Assembly: GCA_000961725.1 (NCBI GenBank)
Contig: LADS01000053.1
Location: forward strand, 62,001-126,000
Length of the DNA: 64,000 bases
Direction of reading: 5' to 3'
From: Desulfobulbaceae bacterium BRH_c16a
GTDB taxonomy: Bacteria > Desulfobacterota > Desulfobulbia > Desulfobulbales > Desulfocapsaceae
Shown here: positions 1 through 10,497 of the stretch, one piece after another
Layout: each line of letters begins with the position of its first letter
Numbering within the stretch: the first letter of the stretch is position 1
The notes under the pieces: model-generated
What the model saw: only the letters and a program-made list of their open reading frames with translations
Told to the model about the DNA's origin: nothing
Database searches by the model: none
Made by a program: the position numbers and the translations under genes

Positions 1-1903
1 AGAATCGGACGCTAATCGTATCGTCGTAAGGTACGATGAACCCGGTACTGACGGTTATGATACAGGAGTAGCGGTATACCGTCTCGAGAAATACAAGAAA
101 TCCAATCAGAATACCTGCTTCAACCAAAGGCCGATTGTATTGCCTGGAACCAGGGTCAGTAAAGGTGTGGTGCTCGCCGACGGACCGTCCTGTGAGGCCG
201 GTGAACTGGCTATCGGTAAGAATGTGACAATCGCTTTCATGCCATGGCGGGGCTTCAATTTCGAAGATTCGATTCTGATCAACGAGAAGTTGCTGAAGGA
301 AGATACCTTTACCTCGGTGCACATTGAGGTTTTTGAGACCATGGCCCGGGACACCAAGCTCGGCAAAGAAGAAATTACCAGAGATATTCCCAATGTCAGT
401 GAAGAAACCTTAAGAAATCTTGACGATTCCGGCATTGTTCGAATCGGGGCGGAAGTGAAGGCGGGCGACACTCTGGTGGGGAAAGTTACTCCAAAGGGTG
501 AGACTGTACTGTCTCCCGAGGAGAAGCTGCTGCGCGCAATCTTTGGCGAGAAGGCGCAGGATGTGAAGGATTCCTCACTTCGCGTGCCACCCGGCATCAG
601 CGGAGTGGTTATTGATGCCAAGGTTTTTTCCAGAAAAGGTGTCGACAAGGACGAACGTTCACTCCTTATTGAAGATCTTGAGATAGAAAAACTCAATCAG
701 GACAAGATCGATGAGTTGCGCAGTCTGAAAAGAGGTGTTTGCCGGGAAATCGGCAAGATCCTCGAAGGGCGAACCGCCAAATCAGATATAGTCGACAAGC
801 ACGGCGAAGTCCTTGTCAAGCTTGGCAAGAAGATCAGTGGCGATCAGGTCGAATTGATGGGATTTGACAAGATAAGAGATATTGATTTTTCCGAAAAAGC
901 GAAATTTATCGACCTGATTGACGCTGTGTATGAGCGTTATGGCAAACAGGCACGTCTCATAACCGAACGCTACGACGGTATCATCGATCGAATGAGAAAA
1001 GGAGACGATCTCCCTCCTGGTGTCGTGAAGATGGTCAAGGTGTATGTAGCAACCAAAAGGAAGCTTTCGGTAGGAGATAAAATGGCAGGGCGGCATGGCA
1101 ACAAGGGTGTCGTTTCACGTCTGCTGCCCGAGGAGGATATGCCATATTTCGCTGATGGCACCACGGTTGACATTGTCCTCAATCCTCTTGGTGTGCCGTC
1201 GCGTATGAATGTCGGACAGGTTCTTGAAGTGCATCTGGGCTTTGCCGCCAAAAAATTAGGAGAACAACTTGAGGCATTAGCGTACAGGGAGGCGGTTACA
1301 GAGATCAGGAATAAAATGCAGAAAGTGTATTCAGAGAAGGAGTTCTCCGAGCTCACCAGTGGAAAAACCGATCAGGAAATTATCGCCTGGGCACGTCACC
1401 ACAAAAAAGGGCTGCACATGACCACTCCGGTGTTTGACGGCGCCCCTGAAGAATCGATAAGAAGATTTCTCGTTGAGGCGGGGGTTGATGAAGTAGGTCA
1501 GGTTCAGCTTTACGATGGATTTACCGGAGAACCGTTTGCCAACATGGTAACTGTCGGGGTCATGTATATGCTGAAACTGCATCATTTGGTCGATAACAAA
1601 ATCCATGCCCGTTCTACCGGGCCTTACTCCCTTGTTACCCAGCAACCTTTGGGAGGCAAGGCGCAGTTTGGTGGACAGAGGCTCGGTGAAATGGAGGTCT
1701 GGGCAATGGAGGCTTATGGCGCTGCATATACTCTCAAGGAATTTTTGACGGCAAAATCGGATGATGTGGAAGGCCGTACCGCAATGTATGAGCGCATTGT
1801 AAAAGGCAATAATTTTTTGACAACTGGTCTGCCTGAATCGTTTAATGTTCTCGTTAAGGAACTGCAGGCTCTTTGTTTGAATATGGAACTCATTGAAGAA
1901 TAA
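1..1903 (+). CDS. rpoB: RNA polymerase beta subunit, C-terminal part (5' end outside window)
   Basis: The gene is open from the first base and encodes about the last 630 residues of the beta subunit, roughly the C-terminal half. It forms part of the catalytic cleft of RNA polymerase. The conserved FNFEDSILINEK block lies near 255-291. The active-centre block GDKMAGRHGNKG, whose two lysines contact the nascent RNA end in the family, lies near 1073-1110. The C-terminal GKAQFGGQRLGEMEVWA block is close to 1650-1710. The ATG at 140 is internal and not the start. A 130-bp gap leads to rpoC on the same strand, so the two are very likely cotranscribed. Identity is certain; only the truncation limits the annotation. 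Confidence 0.98.
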   Translation, partial: ESDANRIVVRYDEPGTDGYDTGVAVYRLEKYKKSNQNTCFNQRPIVLPGTRVSKGVVLADGPSCEAGELAIGKNVTIAFMPWRGFNFEDSILINEKLLKEDTFTSVHIEVFETMARDTKLGKEEITRDIPNVSEETLRNLDDSGIVRIGAEVKAGDTLVGKVTPKGETVLSPEEKLLRAIFGEKAQDVKDSSLRVPPGISGVVIDAKVFSRKGVDKDERSLLIEDLEIEKLNQDKIDELRSLKRGVCREIGKILEGRTAKSDIVDKHGEVLVKLGKKISGDQVELMGFDKIRDIDFSEKAKFIDLIDAVYERYGKQARLITERYDGIIDRMRKGDDLPPGVVKMVKVYVATKRKLSVGDKMAGRHGNKGVVSRLLPEEDMPYFADGTTVDIVLNPLGVPSRMNVGQVLEVHLGFAAKKLGEQLEALAYREAVTEIRNKMQKVYSEKEFSELTSGKTDQEIIAWARHHKKGLHMTTPVFDGAPEESIRRFLVEAGVDEVGQVQLYDGFTGEPFANMVTVGVMYMLKLHHLVDNKIHARSTGPYSLVTQQPLGGKAQFGGQRLGEMEVWAMEAYGAAYTLKEFLTAKSDDVEGRTAMYERIVKGNNFLTTGLPESFNVLVKELQALCLNMELIEE

Positions 1904-2033
1904 GGAAGGGGAGTTCTGCTGAAAATGTGGATTCCTTGTTCCGGTAGTTCGACTCTTGCCATTGCCTGATATGGACTTGCCATTGTTGATCTGATGCCGG
2001 GAAAATCCTTTAATATAAGGGAGAGGTGATTTC

Positions 2034-5000
2034 GTGGAAGAATTATTTAATTTTTTTCAAAAACCGAAAGCTCCAATAAAGTTTAAAAGCGTAAAAATAT
2101 CTCTGGCTTCTCCTGAGAAGATCATGGATTGGTCTCACGGTGAGGTTAAAAAGCCTGAGACAATAAATTACCGGACCTTTAAACCTGAACGGGATGGGCT
2201 TTTCTGTGCCAAAATATTTGGACCGGTAAAGGATTTCGAGTGCAATTGCGGCAAATATAAACGCATGAAGCATCGTGGAGTTGTCTGCGAAAAATGCGGC
2301 GTTGAAGTAATCCAGTCCAAGGTCCGTCGCGAGCGTCTGGGGCACATTAAACTTGCCGCGCCGGTGGCGCATATCTGGTTCCTGAAAAGCCTGCCCAGCA
2401 AAATTGGTGCGGTTCTCGACATGACCCTCAAACAGCTCGAAAAGATTCTTTATTTTGAGCAATATGCAATCGTGGCCTCTGAAACCGACGCTTTACCTGT
2501 GGGCACTCTCCTTACCGAGGAAAAGTATCGTCAGTCACTGGAGGAATATCCAAATAAATTTCGGGTCGGCATCGGGGCAGAGGCAATTCGTGAACTTCTT
2601 GCGAGTCAGGATCTTGTTACGCTCTCCGTGCAGCTGCGCGAAGAGATGTTGGCAACAAATTCCCAGACCAAGCGACAGAAACTCGGAAAGCGTCTGTTTG
2701 TTATCGAAGCATTCCGTGATTCCGGAAATAAACCGGAGTGGATGATTCTTGAGGTTATCCCAGTTCTGCCACCTGACCTTCGCCCTCTGGTTCCACTTGA
2801 AGGCGGAAGATTTGCAACTTCCGATCTCAATGATCTTTACCGAAGGGTGATTAATAGAAATAACAGGCTGAAACGGCTTCTGGAGCTTGACGCTCCCGAC
2901 ATCATCATCAGAAATGAGAAGAGAATGTTGCAGGAGGCCGTCGATGTCCTCTTTGATAATGGTCGCCGGGGACGGGTAATTACCGGTGGCAATAAACGGC
3001 CGCTCAAGTCGCTCTCCGACATGCTCAAAGGCAAGCAAGGGCGGTTCCGGCAGAACCTTCTTGGTAAACGGGTCGATTATTCAGGCCGTTCGGTAATTGT
3101 CGTAGGTCCTCATCTTCGTTTGCACCAATGTGGTATTCCTAAGAAGATGGCGCTCGAACTGTTTAAGCCGTTCATCTACAACAAGCTGGAAAGCAAAGGC
3201 TATGTTACCACCATCAAGAGTGCCAGGAAGATGGTCGAAAAAGAGGTTAAAGAGGTGTGGGACGTCCTGGAAGAGGTGGTGACCGAGTACCCGGTCATCC
3301 TCAACCGAGCGCCGACCCTTCACCGGCTCGGCATGCAGGCTTTTGAAGCGATGCTGATCGAAGGAAAAGCAATTCAGCTCCATCCTCTCGTCTGCATGGC
3401 CTTTAACGCGGATTTCGACGGTGACCAGATGGCGGTTCACGTGCCCCTCTCCGTCGAGGCGCAGGTCGAGGCCAGGGTACTGATGATGTCGACCAATAAT
3501 ATCCTTTCTCCCGCAAACGGTGAGCCGGTTATTATTCCATCCCAGGATATTGTCCTTGGCCTGTATTATATGAGCCGGGAAAGGATCAATGTTCCTGGCG
3601 AGGGAAAGGTTTTCAGCGGTATTGAAGAGGCTATTATAGCTTACGACTACGGTGAAGTGCACCTCCAGGCCAAAGTCAAGGTAAGAAAGAACGGTGAGTT
3701 GGTCGAGACCACAATGGGACGGATCCTCCTTGGGGAACTGTTACCTGCTTCAGTCAAGTTCGAGGAAGTGAACAAGGTTATGACCAAAAAAGCCTTGGCG
3801 AAACTTATCGATCACACGTATCGACACGCAGGAACCAAGGAAACTGTAATTCTTGCCGATCGGTTGAAGGATACCGGGTACGAATACGCTACCCGTGCCG
3901 GTATCTCTATTTGTATCAACGATATGAAAATTCCGCTCAGTAAAGAGCAATTTGTCGAAAAGGCGGAAACCGACGTACTCGACGTCGAGCAGCAGTACAC
4001 CGACGGACTTATTACCTCGGGGGAAAAATATAACAAGGTCGTCGACATCTGGTCGAAGGTAACTGAAGATGTTGCCAATGCTATGATGGATGAGATCAAG
4101 GTAGATTATTTTCTCGATAAAGACGGTAAAAGGGTCGAGGGTCCGAGCTTTAATTCAATTTTCATCATGGCAGACTCAGGTGCCAGGGGCTCACGGGATC
4201 AGATCAGGCAGCTTGCCGGAATGCGTGGGTTGATGGCCAAGCCCAGTGGCGCGATCATCGAAACACCTATCAAGGCGAATTTCCGGGAGGGACTCGGCGT
4301 TCTTGAGTATTTCATCTCTACCCATGGTGCTCGAAAGGGTCTTGCCGATACCGCTCTGAAAACTGCAAACTCCGGGTATTTGACCAGGAGGTTGGTCGAT
4401 GTCGCGCAGGAATCGACAATCGTTGATTCGGACTGTCTCACCCTTGACGGAATAATAGCCGAGCCGCTTATGGATGGCGGGGAAATTATTGTTCCTCTGG
4501 GGGATCGTATTCTCGGGAGAGTTGCACTCGAGGATGTGGAAGATCCTTTCACCGATGATGTCATTGTCGAAGCAGGCGGAGAAATCACCGAAGATATCGT
4601 CGAGAAGATAACCGCCGCCGGTATCGATCGGGTGGCAATCCGTTCGGTTCTCAGCTGTCGCGCCAAGCGCGGCGTCTGTGCCGCGTGTTATGGCCGTGAT
4701 CTTGGTCGCGGGCATATGGTTAATACCGGTGAAGCTATCGGGGTAATTGCCGCGCAATCTATCGGTGAGCCCGGCACCCAGCTGACCATGCGTACCTTCC
4801 ACGTCGGCGGTACGGCGAGTCGATCGGTTGAGCAGGCTGAACTGCGGACCAATATCGGCGGGACTGTCAGTTTTTCCAACCTGCACTCCGTTACAAATGC
4901 GGAGGGTACCAAGATCGTTATGAACCGTAATGCCGTAATAGCCGTTAAGGATGATTTGGGTCGTGAACGTGAACGGTTCAAGGTGAACTACGGCGCGCAG

Positions 5001-6083
5001 CTCCTGGTAAAAGAAGGTGAGGTGATTGAACGGGATACTATCCTGGCCGACTGGGATGCCTATACGATACCCATCGTTGCCGAGGTTGGAGGTACGATCA
5101 AATATGGTGATATCATCGAAGGTGTCACCATGCAGGAGAAGGTTGATGCGGTTACCGGACGATCATCGCTGGTGATTATCCACACCGCTACCGGCGTTCA
5201 GTTGAATCCACGTATTTCCGTGAAAAACGAACGGGGAAAGACGGTAAAAATGCCGGACACCGAGAGTTATGCCCGGTATAGTCTGCCGGTTGGCTCGATT
5301 ATCTCGGTGAGCGAAGGCGACTCCATTCAGCCCGGCACCATCGTCGGTAAAATTCCTCGTGAAACGACAAAGACCAAAGATATTACCGGTGGTCTTCCTC
5401 GAGTAGCCGAGTTGTTCGAGGTCCGTAAGCCGAAGGATCCTGCAATCATCTCCAAAATCGACGGGAAGGTTAGCTTTGGGAAGGAACTTAAAGGAAAACG
5501 AAGAGTCATCGTCACTCCTGAGTATGGTGAAGCGCAAGAATATTTGATTCCCAAATCGAAACATGTCATTGTCCATGAAGGGGATTACGTCCAGGCAGGT
5601 GAAGCACTTATGGAGGGTACCATTGTTCCCAATGACATCCTCTCTGTTCTCGGTGTCAAGGAACTTGCCAAGTTCCTGGTGAACGAGATTCAGGAAGTGT
5701 ATCGATTGCAGGGTGTTAAAATCAATGATAAGCATATCGAGGTCATAGTCAGGCAGATGTTAAAGCGGGTTATGATAACCACTTCCGGTGACTCGAAGTT
5801 TATGATTGGGGAACAGGTAGAGTGGTGGAAATTCGAGGAGGAGAGGGATCGCCTTATCGCAGAGGGTAAGCGGCCGGCAGTTGCCGAACCTTTGCTTCTC
5901 GGGGTTACCAAGGCATCGCTCTCGACTGAAAGCTTTATCTCTGCAGCATCATTCCAGGAAACGACGAAGGTCCTGACTAATGCCGCGGTTGCCGGGCGAA
6001 TCGACGAACTGGCAGGGCTGAAAGAAAACGTCATCATGGGCCGTCTCATATCCGCCGGAACTGGTCTGGCAGAGAACCATTAG
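2034..6083 (+). CDS. rpoC: RNA polymerase beta' subunit
   Basis: This is the complete 1349-residue beta' subunit, a little shorter than the approximately 1400 residues of enterobacteria. It starts with GTG behind a clear Shine-Dalgarno stretch (GGGAGAGG, about 6 bases upstream). The N-terminal zinc site is visible as C70, C72, C85 and C88. The catalytic magnesium loop NADFDGDQM is near residues 459-467. A second cysteine cluster (CRAKRGVCAACYG) near residue 880 is the downstream zinc site. The following 155-bp gap contains a promoter-like sequence, so the str genes may have their own start in addition to read-through from rpoBC. Confidence 0.98.
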   Translation: MEELFNFFQKPKAPIKFKSVKISLASPEKIMDWSHGEVKKPETINYRTFKPERDGLFCAKIFGPVKDFECNCGKYKRMKHRGVVCEKCGVEVIQSKVRRERLGHIKLAAPVAHIWFLKSLPSKIGAVLDMTLKQLEKILYFEQYAIVASETDALPVGTLLTEEKYRQSLEEYPNKFRVGIGAEAIRELLASQDLVTLSVQLREEMLATNSQTKRQKLGKRLFVIEAFRDSGNKPEWMILEVIPVLPPDLRPLVPLEGGRFATSDLNDLYRRVINRNNRLKRLLELDAPDIIIRNEKRMLQEAVDVLFDNGRRGRVITGGNKRPLKSLSDMLKGKQGRFRQNLLGKRVDYSGRSVIVVGPHLRLHQCGIPKKMALELFKPFIYNKLESKGYVTTIKSARKMVEKEVKEVWDVLEEVVTEYPVILNRAPTLHRLGMQAFEAMLIEGKAIQLHPLVCMAFNADFDGDQMAVHVPLSVEAQVEARVLMMSTNNILSPANGEPVIIPSQDIVLGLYYMSRERINVPGEGKVFSGIEEAIIAYDYGEVHLQAKVKVRKNGELVETTMGRILLGELLPASVKFEEVNKVMTKKALAKLIDHTYRHAGTKETVILADRLKDTGYEYATRAGISICINDMKIPLSKEQFVEKAETDVLDVEQQYTDGLITSGEKYNKVVDIWSKVTEDVANAMMDEIKVDYFLDKDGKRVEGPSFNSIFIMADSGARGSRDQIRQLAGMRGLMAKPSGAIIETPIKANFREGLGVLEYFISTHGARKGLADTALKTANSGYLTRRLVDVAQESTIVDSDCLTLDGIIAEPLMDGGEIIVPLGDRILGRVALEDVEDPFTDDVIVEAGGEITEDIVEKITAAGIDRVAIRSVLSCRAKRGVCAACYGRDLGRGHMVNTGEAIGVIAAQSIGEPGTQLTMRTFHVGGTASRSVEQAELRTNIGGTVSFSNLHSVTNAEGTKIVMNRNAVIAVKDDLGRERERFKVNYGAQLLVKEGEVIERDTILADWDAYTIPIVAEVGGTIKYGDIIEGVTMQEKVDAVTGRSSLVIIHTATGVQLNPRISVKNERGKTVKMPDTESYARYSLPVGSIISVSEGDSIQPGTIVGKIPRETTKTKDITGGLPRVAELFEVRKPKDPAIISKIDGKVSFGKELKGKRRVIVTPEYGEAQEYLIPKSKHVIVHEGDYVQAGEALMEGTIVPNDILSVLGVKELAKFLVNEIQEVYRLQGVKINDKHIEVIVRQMLKRVMITTSGDSKFMIGEQVEWWKFEEERDRLIAEGKRPAVAEPLLLGVTKASLSTESFISAASFQETTKVLTNAAVAGRIDELAGLKENVIMGRLISAGTGLAENH

Positions 6084-6117
6084 GATGGCAATAAGAGCTG
6101 CAGACTGGATTTTTTCC

Positions 6118-6146
6118 TTGACACTATTGTGCCGTCAGGGTAAATA
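6118..6146 (+). promoter_or_regulatory. candidate sigma-70 promoter for the str genes
   Basis: A perfect TTGACA hexamer at 6118-6123 is followed after 17 bases by TAAATA at 6141-6146. The site lies in the gap between rpoC and rpsL, about 90 bases before the rpsL start. The -35 box and spacing are ideal; the -10 box is only partly matched. It would drive rpsL-rpsG-fusA-tuf and possibly the genes beyond. Confidence 0.4.
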
Positions 6147-6238
6147 TGCTCACTTTCGTGTTTAAATCGAGTGTGCAGCTCTGCAACTGAGATATTTGAT
6201 TTCAATAAACGGGTTTGTAAACAGGAGCAGTTAACGCA

Positions 6239-6610
6239 ATGCCAACTATTAACCAATTAGTAAGAATAGGGAGAAAGAAGTCTGTAAAGAAGACTACTAC
6301 TCCTGCTTTGAAAGGGTCACCTCAGAAACGGGGTGTCTGTGTGAGAGTATATACCACGACACCTAAGAAGCCGAACTCAGCTCTCCGGAAGGTGGCAAGG
6401 GTGCGGTTGACAAATGGTATAGAGGTGACGTCCTATATTCCCGGTATTGGTCACAATCTTCAGGAGCACTCAGTGGTACTGATCCGTGGCGGCAGGGTAA
6501 AAGATCTTCCTGGCGTTCGCTATCATATCATTCGTGGTACACTGGATACGCTGGGTGTTTCAAATAGGCGTCAGGGTCGTTCAAAATATGGTGCAAAGAA
6601 ATCCTCGTGA
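6239..6610 (+). CDS. rpsL: 30S ribosomal protein S12
   Basis: S12 sits at the decoding centre of the small subunit and influences fidelity. The 123-residue length is normal for the short S12 form. The loop KKPNSALRKVARV and the loop GGRVKDLPGVRYH are intact; these are the two regions where streptomycin-resistance changes fall, and both carry the usual lysines, so the protein looks wild type. The aspartate after the second lysine is the position that RimO methylthiolates in other bacteria. It is the first gene of the str set and rpsG follows after 29 bases. Confidence 0.98.
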   Translation: MPTINQLVRIGRKKSVKKTTTPALKGSPQKRGVCVRVYTTTPKKPNSALRKVARVRLTNGIEVTSYIPGIGHNLQEHSVVLIRGGRVKDLPGVRYHIIRGTLDTLGVSNRRQGRSKYGAKKSS

Positions 6611-6639
6611 GAGGGTTCTGCTTGTTGAGAGGGTAAGAG

Positions 6640-7113
6640 ATGTCACGTAGAAGAACTATTGAGAAGCGCCCTATTGATCCGGATCCTCGCTTTAATAGCG
6701 TGTTGGTGGCTAAATTCACCAACGGCCTGATGGAGAGAGGCAAGAAGACTGTTGCGCAGCGAATATTTTACGATGCGATGGATACCGTTCAGGACAGGGT
6801 TAAAGACGAAGATCCGCTTACGATCTTTGAAGGGGCTATGGAAAATGTCCGGCCGCGCGTCGAAGTGAAGTCTCGACGTGTAGGCGGTGCGACATACCAG
6901 GTTCCTATGGAAGTTCGGCAGACGCGGAGAAATGCTCTGGCAATTCGATGGATTATTAATTTTTCGAAATCACGATCCGGTAAATCGATGTCCGAGAAGC
7001 TTGCGGCAGAACTTATTGATGCATACAGTAATCGTGGCTCCGCGGTGAAGAAGAAGGATGACACTCATCGGATGGCCGAGGCTAACAAAGCTTTCGCTCA
7101 TTACCGCTGGTAA
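6640..7113 (+). CDS. rpsG: 30S ribosomal protein S7
   Basis: S7 nucleates folding of the 3' major domain of 16S rRNA and lies at the exit-site side of the subunit. The 157-residue protein opens with MSRRRTIEKRPIDPDP and contains the helical core typical of the family; the C-terminal extension found in E. coli K-12 is absent. In E. coli S7 represses its own str mRNA. No matching structure was recognised in the short gap before this gene. Confidence 0.97.
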   Translation: MSRRRTIEKRPIDPDPRFNSVLVAKFTNGLMERGKKTVAQRIFYDAMDTVQDRVKDEDPLTIFEGAMENVRPRVEVKSRRVGGATYQVPMEVRQTRRNALAIRWIINFSKSRSGKSMSEKLAAELIDAYSNRGSAVKKKDDTHRMAEANKAFAHYRW

Positions 7114-7193
7114 TCGATACGGTTCAAATTTCGAGATAGAGTCTCGGCTGATAGGGGCTGGCGAAGCGGTTTTTCACTTTATATAAAAAGGTT

Positions 7194-9272
7194 ATGACAG
7201 CCCTTAAAGATTTATCTGAAGTGCGCAATATAGGCATAATGGCCCATATTGACGCAGGCAAAACGACAACAACCGAAAGGATACTCTTTTACACCGGACG
7301 TTCTTACAAGTTGGGTGAAGTTCATAATGGAACAGCCGTTATGGACTGGATGGAGCAGGAACAGGAGAGGGGCATAACCATCACCTCGGCTGCGACGACC
7401 TGTTACTGGAAAGAGAAAAAGATAAATATCATCGATACTCCAGGTCACGTCGACTTTACAATTGAAGTCGAACGATCGCTGAGGGTGTTGGACGGAGCAA
7501 TCGCTGTTTTCTGTGCCGTTGGCGGTGTAGAACCCCAGTCGGAAACAGTATGGCGGCAGGCGGATAAGTACCACATTCCGCGGATTGCTTTCATTAATAA
7601 GATGGACCGGAATGGAGCGAATTTTGATCGCTGCGTTTCGATGATCGCAAAAAGGCTGGGCGCAAATCCATTGCCCATCCAGTTGCCGGTCGGCAAAGAA
7701 GCGGAATTTGAGGGTATTATCGACCTCATAGAAGAAAAGATGCTTGTCTTCGACGAGCAGTCTTTCGGCCAGGAAATTATTGAAAAAGAAATTCCCGGCG
7801 ACTACAAAGAAAAGTTCACGGCCGCACGTATGATGCTCCTGGAGAAGTTGGCCGACTTCGATGAGGGCATCATGGAAAAATACTTAGATGATACATCGGT
7901 ATCTGCGCCTGAGATTTACAAAGCTCTCAGGAAGGCAACAATATCATTAAACATTGTGCCAGTCCTCTGTGGGAGCGCTTTTAAGAACAAGGGTGTGCAA
8001 CCCCTGCTTGACAGTGTTGTCAATTTTCTTCCTTCGCCACTTGATGTGAAAGACATTGAAGGCGTAGGTCTTAATGGAGAAGTTATCAGCAGGAAGTCCG
8101 ATCCAAGGGAAAAACTTGCCGGACTTGTCTTTAAGCTGATGAGTGACGCATTTGTTGAGAATCTCGCTTTTGTCAGGGTTTATTCCGGCAAAATCGCGCT
8201 GGGCGACAAGATATATAATCCTGTTAAACAAAAGCAGGAGAAAATATCTAAGATCATGAAGCTGCACGCGAATAAGCGAGAAGAAGTGCAGGAAATTTCG
8301 GCTGGGGATATTGGTGCAATCGCTGGATTGAAGTTCAGTACCACTGGCGATACACTGTGCGAAAAAGGCGATCACATCGTGTTGGAAAGTATGGATTTTC
8401 CAGAACCGGTGATCGGGGTAGCAATAGAGCCAAGAAGTAAGGCCGACGAGAAAAAATTGTCGGAAACTCTCGCTAAAATTGCTCTTGAGGACCCATCCTT
8501 TACAGTTTCTACCGATAAAGACTCAGGTCAGACGATTATTTCCGGAATGGGCGAGTTGCATCTCGAGATAATTATCGACCGGTTGCTGAATGATTTCAAG
8601 GTTTCCGCCAATGTGGGCAAACCCCAGGTTGCATATAAGGAAACAATTGAGTCAACGCATCGGACAGAGTCGAAATTCGACCAGATGACCGGCGCTAAAG
8701 GCCAGTACGGACATGTTGAAATAGAAGTGGAGCCTCTTGATCGTGGAGCTGGAATTGTTTTTGTGAATAACGTTGATAAAGAACGTATTCCTGAACAATT
8801 CCTGGGGGCGATCAGGAAGGGAGTTGTCGATACCCTCGATTCCGGACCTTTGATAGGGTATCCGGTGACGGATATTAAAGTCACCCTGGTTGGCGGTTCA
8901 TATCATGAAGAAGAGTCGAGCGAGATGGCTTTTGGGATAGCTGCTGCAATGGCAATCAGAAGAGCTACATCGGAGGCTGGACCGAAGCTGCTCGAACCGG
9001 TTATGGATCTGGAGATCACCACTCCCGAGGAGTATATCGGAGAAGCAATTGCCGATATAAACGGGAAAAGAGGGAAAATAGTTGGAGTTTCGGCGGAATC
9101 GAACCTGCAGATAGTTAAGGCGCATGTACCGCTGGCAGAACTGTTCGGCTATTCAACTTCTCTCCGATCGGCAACACAGGGGAGAGCGAATTTCACCATG
9201 CATTTTTTACAGTATGATGTGGTACCTGCTTCACGGGCAGAGGCAATAGTTAAAAAAATTAGAGGGATTTAA
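7194..9272 (+). CDS. fusA: elongation factor G
   Basis: EF-G is the GTPase that drives translocation and, with the recycling factor (frr, at 29295), splits post-termination ribosomes. The 692 residues match the canonical length. The P-loop AHIDAGKTTTTER is near residues 17-29, followed by the switch region ERGITI, the G3 motif DTPGHVDF and the G4 motif NKMD. Domains II to V follow without interruption. It lies between rpsG and tuf in the usual str order. Confidence 0.98.
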   Translation: MTALKDLSEVRNIGIMAHIDAGKTTTTERILFYTGRSYKLGEVHNGTAVMDWMEQEQERGITITSAATTCYWKEKKINIIDTPGHVDFTIEVERSLRVLDGAIAVFCAVGGVEPQSETVWRQADKYHIPRIAFINKMDRNGANFDRCVSMIAKRLGANPLPIQLPVGKEAEFEGIIDLIEEKMLVFDEQSFGQEIIEKEIPGDYKEKFTAARMMLLEKLADFDEGIMEKYLDDTSVSAPEIYKALRKATISLNIVPVLCGSAFKNKGVQPLLDSVVNFLPSPLDVKDIEGVGLNGEVISRKSDPREKLAGLVFKLMSDAFVENLAFVRVYSGKIALGDKIYNPVKQKQEKISKIMKLHANKREEVQEISAGDIGAIAGLKFSTTGDTLCEKGDHIVLESMDFPEPVIGVAIEPRSKADEKKLSETLAKIALEDPSFTVSTDKDSGQTIISGMGELHLEIIIDRLLNDFKVSANVGKPQVAYKETIESTHRTESKFDQMTGAKGQYGHVEIEVEPLDRGAGIVFVNNVDKERIPEQFLGAIRKGVVDTLDSGPLIGYPVTDIKVTLVGGSYHEEESSEMAFGIAAAMAIRRATSEAGPKLLEPVMDLEITTPEEYIGEAIADINGKRGKIVGVSAESNLQIVKAHVPLAELFGYSTSLRSATQGRANFTMHFLQYDVVPASRAEAIVKKIRGI

Positions 9273-9297
9273 GTCCAAAGCATATTGAGGAAGAATT

Positions 9298-10488
9298 ATG
9301 TCAAAGAAAAAATTTGAAAGGACAAAACCGCATGTCAATGTAGGTACTGTAGGACACATTGATCATGGCAAGACCACCTTGACCGCTGCAATTACTCGTG
9401 TCTTATCCTTGAAAGGTCAGGCTACGTTTACCGACTTCTCCGAGATCGACAAGGCGCCGGAAGAGAAGGAGCGTGGGATTACAATTGCTACAGCACATGT
9501 CGAGTACGAGACCGTAAATCGTCACTATGCTCACGTGGATTGTCCCGGTCATGCCGACTATATCAAGAATATGATCACCGGTGCAGCGCAGATGGATGGA
9601 GCGATTCTCGTCGTTGCTGCAACAGATGGCGCTATGCCGCAAACCAGAGAACACATTCTTCTTGCGCGTCAGGTAGGTGTGCCTGCCATGGTAGTTTTCC
9701 TGAACAAATGCGACATGGTCGACGACGAAGAGCTTATCGAGCTGGTAGAGATGGAGCTTCGTGAGCTGCTTGACAAGTACGAGTTCCCGGGCGACGATGT
9801 ACCGTTCGTGAAAGGATCGGCGCTGCTGGCCCTTGAGAATCCGGAAAATCCGGCTCATGCGAAGTGCATATGGGACCTGATGGAAGCTATCGATTCCTAT
9901 ATCCCCGAGCCGAAGCGTGATGTCGACCAGCCGTTTTTGATGCCGGTCGAGGACGTCTTCTCGATTTCCGGTCGTGGCACTGTGGCGACCGGCCGTATCG
10001 AGCGCGGTGTGGTCCATGTTGGCGACGAGATTGAGATTGTTGGTATCAGGCCTACCGCCAAAACCACCTGTACCGGTGTCGAGATGTTCCGCAAGCTTCT
10101 TGATGAAGGCCAGGCGGGAGATAACATTGGTGCGCTTCTTCGCGGCATCAAGCGAGAGGAGATCGAGCGCGGTCAAGTACTTGCCGCACCGAAATCGATC
10201 ACTCCGCATACTAAGTTCAAATCCGAGTGTTACATCCTCAGCAAAGAAGAGGGTGGTCGTCATACCCCGTTCTTCAACGGCTACCGCCCGCAGTTTTACT
10301 TCAGGACAACTGACGTAACCGGCGTAGTGAGCCTTGAGGAAGGTGTTGAGATGGTAATGCCCGGGGACAATATAACGGCAGCGGTTGAATTGATCACACC
10401 AATTGCTGCGGATGTTGGCCTTCGCTTCGCCATCCGTGAAGGCGGACGTACCGTCGGTGCCGGCGTTGTTAGTGAAATTATTGCCTAA
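9298..10488 (+). CDS. tuf: elongation factor Tu
   Basis: EF-Tu carries aminoacyl-tRNA to the ribosome. The 396-residue protein has the P-loop GHIDHGKTT near residues 18-26, the G3 motif DCPGHADY and the G4 motif NKCD. It begins 25 bases after fusA and ends only 9 bases before rpsJ, joining the str and S10 gene sets. Its exchange factor EF-Ts is encoded at 27847. A second tuf copy is common in related genomes but is not in this window. A long antisense open frame over this gene is a codon-bias artefact. Confidence 0.98.
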   Translation: MSKKKFERTKPHVNVGTVGHIDHGKTTLTAAITRVLSLKGQATFTDFSEIDKAPEEKERGITIATAHVEYETVNRHYAHVDCPGHADYIKNMITGAAQMDGAILVVAATDGAMPQTREHILLARQVGVPAMVVFLNKCDMVDDEELIELVEMELRELLDKYEFPGDDVPFVKGSALLALENPENPAHAKCIWDLMEAIDSYIPEPKRDVDQPFLMPVEDVFSISGRGTVATGRIERGVVHVGDEIEIVGIRPTAKTTCTGVEMFRKLLDEGQAGDNIGALLRGIKREEIERGQVLAAPKSITPHTKFKSECYILSKEEGGRHTPFFNGYRPQFYFRTTDVTGVVSLEEGVEMVMPGDNITAAVELITPIAADVGLRFAIREGGRTVGAGVVSEIIA

Positions 10489-10497
10489 AGGTGCATT